Below, one piece after another: positions 34,831 to 42,394 of a DNA stretch of 64,000 nucleotides. Origin of the DNA: Burkholderiales bacterium (lineage in GTDB: Bacteria > Pseudomonadota > Gammaproteobacteria > Burkholderiales > SG8-39); assembly GCA_014860445.1 (NCBI GenBank), contig JACZJT010000036.1, forward strand, positions 1 through 64,000, written 5' to 3'. A program made the position numbers and the translations under genes. The notes beneath the pieces are model-generated. The model was not told the DNA's origin. It was given only the letters and a program-made list of their open reading frames with translations, and did no database searches. Each line of letters begins with the position of its first letter. Within the stretch, counting starts at the first letter, position 1.

Positions 34831-36587
34831 AACTTATCTCATTAAAGTTCGTGCCGAGGGGCGTAAACGGGTGGGAGAGTCCCACCCTCCTGTTCGGGGA
34901 TAGAACGACATCGATATTTGCTGCGAATGGGAGCGGAAAGACTCCAGTGGTTCAGGCTATTGCGTTCGGCCTCGGTTACTCCGTAACGTTTCGTGAAGAC
35001 ATTAACGAAAAATGTTCGGCCGCAGAATTAGTCATCGAGGAGACCGGCAAGCGCATTATGATTCGCCGCGATCTCGGCAAGGAATTTCACGTTACCGTGA
35101 TCGCCGAAGATAAATCTGTTAAAGAGTTTTATTCTGAACTGGACTATTCGAAAGCGCTCTTTGAGACACTTCGTTTGAACTGCCCGATGTTGGTGTCGAC
35201 CAGTAGAGAGGCCACACAACCGTATATATCCACGCTTTTGCCTTTATTCTATTTGAATCAGGATAACGGTTATACCGAAGCTTACCGTGCACCAAGGCCG
35301 TTCATTACCGATCAATTTGTCGAAATGGTACGATTCGTCTTTGGGTTGGCCCCCAAACACTCATTTCAGATCAAAAAGGATCTCATAGCTGCGAAGGATG
35401 CCTTAGACGCGATAACCAAGCGCATTGTCTACCAACAAAAGGTGGTTGCAGATCTGGCGGCAACCACTGATGACAATATCGACACCATCGCGGCTCTCGA
35501 TCGCCAAACAAGTGAGTTTAAGAAGCAACTCACGCAGCTTAGCGAAACAATAACTTCTCACGGAAGCGCCAATTCCGCGCTGGCAGACTTACTTGCCACC
35601 AAAGACCAGGCGATTAGATCAACAAAACGAAGCATGGATGAACTCCGCGAACGAGTGCGCGGCATAGCTGGTATTCGTTCCGAAATCGATGGTGAAATTC
35701 AAACACTCGCATTGAATGAAGAATCCAAGAGAGTATTTGAATCGTTTTCGGAAATCTGCAGAAACCCTCAGTGCGGTATGTTTATCGGAAGTTCTGAATC
35801 GTATGCGAAGAACTTACTTTATCTGAAGGATCAACTCAAGGATCTTGAGCGTAATTCGGAACGCGCAGATATCCGATTGGGTTTACTTCAAGAGCAACTG
35901 AATCTCCAGGAAGCCGAGCGTAAGGAAGTGTCATCTAAAATGACCGCACCTGGCGCTAATAACGGCGTTGATCAATTGATGTCCGCGATCCAAGAAATTA
36001 CCGTCGCCCTTTTCAATACTGAGCAGCGGCGCACCGTCATCGGTATTCTTGCTACAGCGAAATCGACGTATTTCCGCCTTGAGGGCGAGCGTGACCAGGT
36101 GCTTAATCGAGTCGCAAATCTAAACAATGCAGGTCGGACGGATCTTGATTTCAATAAGCTCCGGATTGCGTTGCGGGAGCTGGTTGTAAAGTGGTTGGAC
36201 ATCCTCGAAACCCGCAACGTAAAACGGGACGTGGAGATTGATTTAGAGTTCCGTTTCAAATTCGGTGGTGAATCCCTTGAGGCGATTGCGGGCAGCACTA
36301 AAATTCGCGTTGTTCTAGCAATTCACGCGGCCCTGTTTGAACTATATCTAGAAGACGTTACTCGTCCATTCAGGTTCATGATCCTTGATACTCCAAAGCA
36401 ACATGAAATGCACACCGGAGATCTTGCCGAATACTTGGGCAAGCTAAGCGAACTGTGTGAGCGCTCGAACGCTCAGTTGATCTTCTCATCCACCGAATAT
36501 CGGTTTCCTACCCAAACGCTGGATGCCGAATGGGCGCCAACGTATCCAGGACCAAAGCAACCGATGTATCTTGGTCCAGCCGGTTAA
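34827..36587 (+). CDS. lmuB: SMC-like ATPase of the Lamassu-type system (LmuB)
   Basis: A 586-residue SMC/Rad50-like protein with a Walker A in IFAANGSGKTPVVQAIAFGL (residues about 30-48). Long coiled coils follow (190-300 and 330-400), separated by a short hinge carrying CRNPQCGMF, which may be half of a zinc hook. The C-terminal ATPase half has FMILDTPKQHEMHTGDLAEY (Walker B, D-loop region) and LIFSSTEYRF. The Walker A threonine is followed by a proline, which is unusual. It overlaps the middle gene by four bases. The protein is short for an SMC, as usual for Lamassu. Confidence 0.8.
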   Translation: MKLISLKFVPRGVNGWESPTLLFGDRTTSIFAANGSGKTPVVQAIAFGLGYSVTFREDINEKCSAAELVIEETGKRIMIRRDLGKEFHVTVIAEDKSVKEFYSELDYSKALFETLRLNCPMLVSTSREATQPYISTLLPLFYLNQDNGYTEAYRAPRPFITDQFVEMVRFVFGLAPKHSFQIKKDLIAAKDALDAITKRIVYQQKVVADLAATTDDNIDTIAALDRQTSEFKKQLTQLSETITSHGSANSALADLLATKDQAIRSTKRSMDELRERVRGIAGIRSEIDGEIQTLALNEESKRVFESFSEICRNPQCGMFIGSSESYAKNLLYLKDQLKDLERNSERADIRLGLLQEQLNLQEAERKEVSSKMTAPGANNGVDQLMSAIQEITVALFNTEQRRTVIGILATAKSTYFRLEGERDQVLNRVANLNNAGRTDLDFNKLRIALRELVVKWLDILETRNVKRDVEIDLEFRFKFGGESLEAIAGSTKIRVVLAIHAALFELYLEDVTRPFRFMILDTPKQHEMHTGDLAEYLGKLSELCERSNAQLIFSSTEYRFPTQTLDAEWAPTYPGPKQPMYLGPAG

Positions 36588-36762
36588 TTGGGAAACCTTT
36601 GACGTCACTATGCTACGCGCGCGTAACTATTGGATATTCAGCAACAATGTGACTGGCAACGGCCGGTTACCGATGTAAACCCGCCACCTACATTGCACTG
36701 AGCCAACGACGCCTTTGGCCGACGTGCCGACCGCCGCACAACTTTCTTGACTGCTCACTCCT
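36588..36762. other. Intergenic stretch after the Lamassu-type operon
   Basis: No gene, terminator or repeat is recognisable here. It separates the AT-rich operon from the inverted-repeat-bounded block that follows. Confidence 0.4.
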
Positions 36763-36813
36763 CGGCCGCAGCGGCCGTCCAACTTCTAGCCTGGCGAGGA
36801 CCGTTTAAGACTG
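36763..36813 (+). repeat. Left 51-bp inverted repeat of the cassette block
   Basis: This 51-base segment (beginning CGGCCGCAGCGGCCGTCC, ending CCGTTTAAGACTG) is the reverse complement of 39703-39753 with only two mismatches. Similarity stops sharply on both sides. No transposase gene lies between the copies, so they look like MITE-type ends or passive duplications around a 3-kb block. Confidence 0.8.
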
Positions 36814-37042
36814 AGAGCCGTCACTGGAGTAGGTTGCACAGCCGACGCGCGGTGACGGCATGACAAACCAAGTGGTGCCTATTTCATATGAGTGTGCTGG
36901 TGTCTATCTCGGTCGCCCCGGTTGAAGAATCAAGGAGTTGAGCGTAGTCTGACTGTGCTAGACCCCGCTATTGGGATCTTATAAAGCCCCATTTAGGGGG
37001 TCGACTTCTAGGTGGCGTGTAGATCAAGCTCGGGAGGGCACT

Positions 37043-37306
37043 ATGACAATAGCTCGTTTTCCTAAATCACAGCTTTATGACTCCTCACGCGAGATCGTCA
37101 ATTTTGCGGCAATAGTGGGTGATAGGACCATTGCCTGCGCAATCTCAATCGAGGCGCTACATGACCATTTCGATGGTGATATTCAGAAACCCACTGAGAC
37201 CTTTGTAGGGAATCGCGGTGCAATCGAACGCATCGCGGAAAGACTTATTTCTCGTCAGCGATTCGAAGCAGATGGGTCAATCAAGATTCGCACCGCAGAC
37301 TGCTAG
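37043..37306 (+). CDS. DUF1488-like small protein
   Basis: The ATG at 37043 follows GGGAGGG, giving 87 residues. The pattern ARFPKSQLYDSSREIVNFAA, then CAISIEALHDHF and GNRGAIERIAERLISRQRFE fits DUF1488, small soluble proteins of unknown function common in Betaproteobacteria and often found in mobile DNA. About 20 bases separate it from the next gene. The upstream region has a GCCCC/GGGGG hairpin near 36985-37000. Confidence 0.6.
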   Translation: MTIARFPKSQLYDSSREIVNFAAIVGDRTIACAISIEALHDHFDGDIQKPTETFVGNRGAIERIAERLISRQRFEADGSIKIRTADC

Positions 37307-37328
37307 GTATGCCACCGCGAGGAACGCT

Positions 37329-37907
37329 ATGGGGAATGAGCGAGATGTCTTTGAGTGGCGGCGATTCGGGCATTGGAACTCAAGTGCCGAAAAGGCATGG
37401 TTCGCGGCTTACCTACTTTGGCAAATGCGAGATCAAGCGAAACTCAACGAAGTCATTCGCGAATGCGACTACAGAAATGGCGACGGCGACCTCGCAGTCA
37501 TCGAGGCGTTTCGACGCGAAAGTGGCGTGGCTCTTGAGCTCATCATCAAGGCCGTTATCGCTCAGAGCATGGAAGCCAGACGAGCCGATCGGGCAACCGA
37601 AGGGGTTCCTGCCAATCACGACATACCAAGTCTCTGGGGCCAAGCGAACCTTCCAGATTTGCCGCGAGAAGACAAATATCGACTGCTGCTTGTGAAGCAG
37701 ACGCTCATGTGGTCCGGTCGATACGCTACTCCGCGGACAGTCAAAGCATGGGAGGAAGAGAACAAGATGTTTGACACTTTGGAAGACCCGCCCGCTGAGC
37801 CTGGAGAGTTTGTATTTAGAACGCCAATTGCTATCGGGTGGGCCGATTTTGATCGCCTTTATCAAATGGCAAAGGCGAATCTTTCCTACCATTCAAATGC
37901 CACCTAA
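37329..37907 (+). CDS. Hypothetical helical protein, possible HEPN-like fold
   Basis: The ATG at 37329 is preferred over the upstream frame, which overlaps the DUF1488 gene. The 192-residue protein is helical. RESGVALELIIKAVIAQSME followed by NHDIPSLWGQANLPDL resembles the arrangement of HEPN-type proteins (a leucine-rich helix, then an HD/L-W motif), but the canonical R-x4-6-H pair is not clear. Its stop codon lies inside an attC-like site, so it appears to be an integron-cassette gene. Confidence 0.55.
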   Translation: MGNERDVFEWRRFGHWNSSAEKAWFAAYLLWQMRDQAKLNEVIRECDYRNGDGDLAVIEAFRRESGVALELIIKAVIAQSMEARRADRATEGVPANHDIPSLWGQANLPDLPREDKYRLLLVKQTLMWSGRYATPRTVKAWEEENKMFDTLEDPPAEPGEFVFRTPIAIGWADFDRLYQMAKANLSYHSNAT

Positions 37908-37958
37908 CTCGTCATCGGTGCAGACGCCTGTCGGCGCCACACAATTCTGACGTTATGA
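37902..37958 (+). repeat. attC-like recombination site 1
   Basis: The segment begins with CCTAAC (overlapping the stop codon of the preceding gene) and ends with GTTATG, whose ATG is the start codon of the next gene. The outer boxes pair except at one base, and the centre contains GACGCC/GGCGCC-type inverted segments. Position and architecture match an integron attC site, although the inner boxes are imperfect. Confidence 0.45.
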
Positions 37959-38440
37959 GTACTGAAGATCCAACAGCAAGCGAACTCGAGAAGGCCGGAG
38001 AGTTGAACCGCGCCCGCGACTGGCTTGAAAAGGACTTCGATCGAGCGCGAAATGCGGAGACAGCAGCAATCAATGACTTCGACAAGGCGGTCTGGTTGGC
38101 TAACGCCGGCGCTGCGACGGTTTCTATAGGTTTTATCACCTCAAAAGGGGTCCTTGCCCCTATACAGTTTTATGGTGCATCCGCATTCGTATTGGCGCTT
38201 GTGCTCTTGCTTGTGGCAAGGTTCACAGCGGAACTAAATGCGTCTCGTGATCGCTTTCGTCGGCAGGATGCTTCGGATCGTTTCTTCACGAATGGGCTCT
38301 CTATTTCATCGCTACACGCAATCCGCGATACGAAATTCAAGACGTTTAAGTGGTTGACCCTCCTTCTGCGCTACACCGCAGGAATCCTGTTTGTCGCTGG
38401 TTGCATAATGACGCTGGCTGCTTTTCGGCCTGGAGTTTGA
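37955..38440 (+). CDS. Cassette-encoded membrane protein, unknown function
   Basis: A 161-residue protein with an acidic, charged N-terminus (residues 1-45) and three likely membrane spans: WLANAGAATVSIGFITS, FYGASAFVLALVLLLVA and LLRYTAGILFVAGCIMTLAA. I do not recognise a family. Its ATG lies inside the GTTATG end of the preceding attC-like site, and a second attC-like site starts six bases after the stop, so gene plus site form one complete integron cassette. Confidence 0.65.
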   Translation: MSTEDPTASELEKAGELNRARDWLEKDFDRARNAETAAINDFDKAVWLANAGAATVSIGFITSKGVLAPIQFYGASAFVLALVLLLVARFTAELNASRDRFRRQDASDRFFTNGLSISSLHAIRDTKFKTFKWLTLLLRYTAGILFVAGCIMTLAAFRPGV

Positions 38441-38445
38441 TGGCT

Positions 38446-38530
38446 CATAACATGGTGCTTAACGTCGCTCCCTTTGGTCGCTGGACGCTTCGCCGGCAAT
38501 CCGGCTCGCGCGCGTTAGGTCTACGTTATG
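38446..38530 (+). repeat. attC-like recombination site 2
   Basis: This is the best of the three sites. Outer boxes CATAAC (38446-38451) and GTTATG (38525-38530) are exact complements. Inner boxes CTTAACG (38458-38464) and CGTTAGG (38513-38519) pair with one G-T. The spacers are 6 and 5 bases, the classical attC spacing. The final ATG is the start codon of the next gene. Confidence 0.7.
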
Positions 38531-39181
38531 CCCCAGGTAACTAGCCACTTCGTCAGCCCCAGCTTCACTCACAAGAAGCTAGAGCCGCCGTTCTACAAGG
38601 ACGTCGTCGACGTATTTGAAGATCGAATGGTCAATTGGCTGCTGGAACCCGCGAAGAAGCTACTCGATGTCCCGCATGGCTCTGTGGCCGCCGTCGCATT
38701 GGCCACGAGCTACATAGAAGGGATCGAAATCTATATCTCAGGCAAGGACAGTGAGGGTAAATCCAAGAAATTTTTCCGTCGAGGCTTCAAACGGATATTT
38801 CCAATTGTCACTGTGCCCATCTTACAGGAAGCTATCGCTGACGCGCTCTACAACCTGCTGCGTTGTGGCTTCGCGCACGACGCCATGTTCCGGAATGGAA
38901 TCTATTTCAGTGACGTTCGGAAGGAAGTCTTCACAGTCACCTGGCCGAAGAAGAATGGTGAATTTGATCCAGCTGGTCGGTTGGAGTCCGCTGTCATCAA
39001 CCCTCGTCGGTTCATCGAAGGCATCGAGTTCCATTTCAAAGGCTATTTGAAGGAGCTGCGCGCCACAAAACCCACCGCGGCAAAAGGTACCTTCCTAGCC
39101 GCCGTCAACCTCAAGTGGAAGCTTGGTGAGCCGGGTCCAGTTATAGGTATGACGGAGGAGGAATTCCTAAATGGGGCATAA
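38528..39181 (+). CDS. Cassette-encoded HEPN-like protein
   Basis: A 217-residue protein starting within the GTTATG end of attC-like site 2. It has FYKDVVDVFEDRMVNWLLEP and VALATSYIEGIEIY near the N-terminus. The strand-helix segment YNLLRCGFAHDAMFRNGIYF contains R-C-G-F-A-H, the R-x4-H spacing of HEPN ribonucleases. The rest is mixed alpha/beta. The function is unknown; the HEPN link is an inference from one motif. The stop codon overlaps the first box of attC-like site 3, so this is a complete cassette. Confidence 0.6.
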   Translation: MPQVTSHFVSPSFTHKKLEPPFYKDVVDVFEDRMVNWLLEPAKKLLDVPHGSVAAVALATSYIEGIEIYISGKDSEGKSKKFFRRGFKRIFPIVTVPILQEAIADALYNLLRCGFAHDAMFRNGIYFSDVRKEVFTVTWPKKNGEFDPAGRLESAVINPRRFIEGIEFHFKGYLKELRATKPTAAKGTFLAAVNLKWKLGEPGPVIGMTEEEFLNGA

Positions 39182-39264
39182 CAACGCCGCCCACCCGGAC
39201 GCGCGGCTGGCATCGCGGCGCATCAAATGTCGGTGCTTGCGCGCCGGTGGCGGCGGACGTTGTG
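39177..39264 (+). repeat. attC-like recombination site 3
   Basis: Outer boxes CATAAC (39177-39182) and GTTGTG (39259-39264) pair with one G-T. The adjoining segments CGCCGCCCACC and GGTGGCGGCGG form a long imperfect stem with a few unpaired bases, as in attC. The 88-base length is normal for attC. It overlaps the preceding stop codon. Confidence 0.6.
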
Positions 39265-39285
39265 CCCCGAGATAGGAGTGGTTAA

Positions 39286-39678
39286 ATGGCATCCGGTGAC
39301 CGACAGCGTACCTGGTTTCCCGAAATGGTCGAGGTTCTTCGGGCTGACTGGCGGCCGGAGATGTCCTGGGCGGAGATCATCGGTCTTCGTGATCAACTGG
39401 ACGCCATGCTGAAGGGGATTCAGAAATCGCGGAACCTCCAACCCGTGACGACCTCGACGCTGTGCCCGTGCTGTAACGAACCCATGGTCCAAGGCGCGGG
39501 AGGCGTCTCTGTGCGAGCGACCATCCTTGCCCTGAATCGCTTCGGCATCGCGCCGGCGAACAAGGTCAAGTGCTTGGAGAAGACCTGGAACAAGCACCGC
39601 CGGGAGACCGGGGTCGATCTCAATGGGAAGCCCCCGCATAACAGAGCCGTGCACGCGGCCGCCAAGGGCGGCGCGTGA
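39286..39678 (+). CDS. Hypothetical protein with CPCC motif, last cassette gene
   Basis: A 130-residue basic protein (WFPEMVEVLRADWRPEMSWA, then STLCPCCNEPMVQGAGGVS and FGIAPANKVKCLEKTWNKHR). The CPCC motif and a later single cysteine may bind metal. A purine-rich AGGAGTGG ribosome site precedes the ATG. No attC-like site follows; the block ends 25 bases later at the right inverted repeat, so the cassette may have been cut. No function recognised. Confidence 0.6.
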   Translation: MASGDRQRTWFPEMVEVLRADWRPEMSWAEIIGLRDQLDAMLKGIQKSRNLQPVTTSTLCPCCNEPMVQGAGGVSVRATILALNRFGIAPANKVKCLEKTWNKHRRETGVDLNGKPPHNRAVHAAAKGGA

Positions 39679-39702
39679 TGGCTGGCGTTGAGCGTCCGGC
39701 GG

Positions 39703-39753
39703 CAGTCTTAAACGGTCCTCGCCAGGCTGGAAGTTGGACGGCCGCTGTGGCCG
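39703..39753 (-). repeat. Right 51-bp inverted repeat of the cassette block
   Basis: Inverted copy of 36763-36813 with 49 of 51 bases identical. Together the two copies bound a 2.99-kb segment holding five small genes and three attC-like sites. No target-site duplication was found outside them by eye. Confidence 0.8.
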
Positions 39754-39863
39754 ATCCACGGACTTCTGTTCGGCCAAAGCCGGCATTGGCAACGCAGCGT
39801 TTTAACGACCGCTGTGCTGCAGTAACCGGCCACCAGCGGCTAAGTCATTCTGGGCGACAGATT

Positions 39864-42137
39864 TCACGCATCACCATCGGCAATATCGTCGAAGATGCTT
39901 CTGGAGCCATGCTTTTTCTCAACGGGTTCCACGGTTCCGAGGGTTCGAGGAGTTACTTTCGGCTCCGGGGGCTCTGTCTCGGCAATCCACTCATTCGCGA
40001 GATCTGTTTCTCGTTCAATGATCTTGACTGCATCTTCGTCCTCGCTGAATCGTTTCTTGAGCGTGCTGAACGATTCGAGAATAGTCTGCATGTGTTCGTC
40101 CGGAGGGTCAGAGGAATCATGTTTTTTCTGCACATTCCTCCGCACATCCGCCAGCTTCGGCAGCAGGTCCGTGCGCACTGTCTCCACAAGTTCATCAAAC
40201 TCACTGTCGGTGAAAACACTATGCACGCCGGCATCGTCCAATGCATGTACGTCCTCACCCTCAATGGCATACTTGCTGACCGCTTCAACGAACTTCTGCC
40301 GATTCCCCTCCGGAAGGAGACCAAACCCATGCAGGCGTACAGCGAGATCGACCTCGGGAACAGCGCTGAGGCTCAGGCCCGGTTCGGATACACGCTTCAG
40401 GATGTCCGGATCCTGTTCAAGGTACAGCGCCAGGAATTCTTTCGAACAGCGACTGGCAAGAAACCGGTAGAGCGTCCACTTGGCTCCCCAGGAAGATATC
40501 CATTGCACCTTGTACTTGTCGCTGGCTGAGAACTCGCGCAGCCGCGCAACCATCATCGGGAAGAGTGACTTGGGAACAATGACCGCCTTTTCGACGCCGA
40601 CGTTGCCGCATGTGACCTGCGATGTCAGATTTTCTGTGGAACTGCCACTTAAGAAGATCCCGAGCAAGTCCGGGCTGAGGGCCAAGGTCACCGCGTAGGC
40701 GTCGCCGATAGTCGGGTGCTTAAAGCGCCACACCGGCTGGTCGTCAATCTGTATATTCGTCACAAGACTGCCGTTGAGCGCGTCGAGTGCCGTGATGCAT
40801 TCTCCCAACGTGCTGCCAAGCCGCTCCAGCGCCTGCGGCTCAGCACCCTGGAGTGTTACGGGGCTTTCTAGGTGGTCTTTCCTCATGTAAATCAAACCGA
40901 GCGCAGCCTTGCTGTTCGCATCCAGTCCCTGTATCACTTCAAGCAGAAGTTGCTCGCGCTTTTCCACGAACTGCCCAAGATGGTATTCACCCAGGTAAAG
41001 GTCTTTGGTGAACAGCGGGTCCGCGATACGCCGCGCTGTCTCAGGAATGAAGCGCGGATGTGCCGCCATATATTCCAGGTGGGGTTCGATATCGGTGCGA
41101 AATGCGGCGGGCTGCTTGCCGAGCTTCAAATGGTTGTACAGAATCTGCTGCTTTTCGAGGTCGGACAGATCGTGAACGTCGATCACAACCTGGCTTTCGC
41201 TGAGGAGCGGAAGGGCGCTTTCCTTGAGATCATGACGAGCCCGGTTGTAGATGTAGTCCCGTGATGTCATGACGATCTTGCATCCTTGGCGCAACATCGT
41301 TTTCACTTGCGCCAGAGAATGGTTCCAGCCATGCACCAATGGCGATTCGTACTGCGTCACGCCGAATGCGTCGTCGATCCAGAAGAACTGTGAGGGCTCA
41401 TCTACGTTCCAGCGCTCGACAACCTTTTCCGGGTCGGCCAGTTTGAGCACCGATGACTTCCACTTGTCGGCGGCGGCCATTGCCAACATTGAGGCGATGG
41501 TTGTTTTTCCTGCTGCTGGTTCACCGATGAGCAGCACGAAGCCGTGCTCATCAAGAGCATTGACCGCCTTGCGATAGGAGTCCGTGATGACAACCTTGGC
41601 CAAGTCTTCCCGTAACGACTCGAGAACGGCACGCGCCTGCGCGTAGGCCCGCTCATCCAGAATCTGACTCAAGTCTCCCAGACCATACAATCGGGGCACG
41701 AGCATCCGAAGTCGCGTGCTTACTTTGATCTGATCCTCGATCCAGGTGGGCCCGTATATCAGCACATGCTTGGCCCCAGCACCGATTAGCTCCGAGCTGA
41801 TCCGAGCTTCCTGTTTGCCGGAGACACCGGCATTCGTCATCAAGACATAGACATCGCAAAGCCCGTCGGCCACAAGCTTGCGCACCTTGGGTACTTCATC
41901 GGCTATATCGGACTTCGCGAGGAGACAACCGGCCTTGTTTGAAAACTTGCACTGAATGACAAACCTCCCGCTGAGGTGCTGGCCTGCGGCTGGCGACCAA
42001 CTGCCAGCGAAAGCACCATCTCGGCCGGCGTCATTCGAATCCAGAAAAGACTGCACGGTCTGACCAAGCACTTCCCGGACTATGGTGAGGCAAAGCTGCT
42101 GGAAACTGTTCCATCCAAGGCGGTGCAAGTCGTACAT
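39864..42137 (-). CDS. REase-nSTAND-type NTPase, predicted defence protein
   Basis: A 757-residue protein. The N-terminal 170 residues resemble an Mrr-like nuclease: SNDAGRDGAFAG (acidic residue) and FVIQCKFSNK (Q-C-K strand). A STAND/AAA-type NTPase follows with Walker A in VLLIGEPAAGKTTIASMLA near residue 208 and Walker B in FFWIDDAFGV near 255. An MTSRDYIYNRA sensor follows, as in nSTAND3 proteins. The C-terminal half is helical and ends in a charged tail. A single large protein with a nuclease effector, NTPase and a possible sensor recalls Avs-like defence proteins, but no tetratricopeptide sensor is obvious. It is transcribed away from the SIR2 trio by the same strand and could share its mRNA. 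Confidence 0.75.
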   Translation of the reverse strand: MYDLHRLGWNSFQQLCLTIVREVLGQTVQSFLDSNDAGRDGAFAGSWSPAAGQHLSGRFVIQCKFSNKAGCLLAKSDIADEVPKVRKLVADGLCDVYVLMTNAGVSGKQEARISSELIGAGAKHVLIYGPTWIEDQIKVSTRLRMLVPRLYGLGDLSQILDERAYAQARAVLESLREDLAKVVITDSYRKAVNALDEHGFVLLIGEPAAGKTTIASMLAMAAADKWKSSVLKLADPEKVVERWNVDEPSQFFWIDDAFGVTQYESPLVHGWNHSLAQVKTMLRQGCKIVMTSRDYIYNRARHDLKESALPLLSESQVVIDVHDLSDLEKQQILYNHLKLGKQPAAFRTDIEPHLEYMAAHPRFIPETARRIADPLFTKDLYLGEYHLGQFVEKREQLLLEVIQGLDANSKAALGLIYMRKDHLESPVTLQGAEPQALERLGSTLGECITALDALNGSLVTNIQIDDQPVWRFKHPTIGDAYAVTLALSPDLLGIFLSGSSTENLTSQVTCGNVGVEKAVIVPKSLFPMMVARLREFSASDKYKVQWISSWGAKWTLYRFLASRCSKEFLALYLEQDPDILKRVSEPGLSLSAVPEVDLAVRLHGFGLLPEGNRQKFVEAVSKYAIEGEDVHALDDAGVHSVFTDSEFDELVETVRTDLLPKLADVRRNVQKKHDSSDPPDEHMQTILESFSTLKKRFSEDEDAVKIIERETDLANEWIAETEPPEPKVTPRTLGTVEPVEKKHGSRSIFDDIADGDA

Positions 42138-42162
42138 ATCTAAGCCTGTTTGAACAAATAGA

Positions 42163-42394
42163 TCAACTGAAGACGCTCGCAGCGTTGGGCGTGGCCTTTT
42201 CCCATTGCTTATGAGCCTTGCTGTAGTCCGACTTGATGCTGCCGAACTGAGCCAGTTCGCTAATTAGCACTTCGAGCGTGTTCGCCAGTCGTCGACACAT
42301 ATGTCGCGAATCACCGCTCGTCTTAAGTCTTTCAGGCCGCGGGGCCTCAAGCGGTAGTCGAGGCACTCCCGCTTTGCCAGGAACAGCGGGGATC
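42163..42394 (-). other. Possible small frame after the SMC gene
   Basis: A minus-strand frame continues past the SMC stop for about 77 codons (RLKTSGDSRHMCRRLANTLE, then LISELAQFGSIKSDYSKAHK) with protein-like composition. It has no good start or ribosome site and overlaps the SMC 3' end in another frame. It may be a fourth small gene or the original SMC C-terminus shifted out of frame. Confidence 0.25.

Noticed and set aside
38446-38530. Site between cassette genes as a simple terminator
   Set aside because: The two nested complementary box pairs with 6- and 5-base spacers and the GTTATG end at the next start codon fit attC better; no T run follows.
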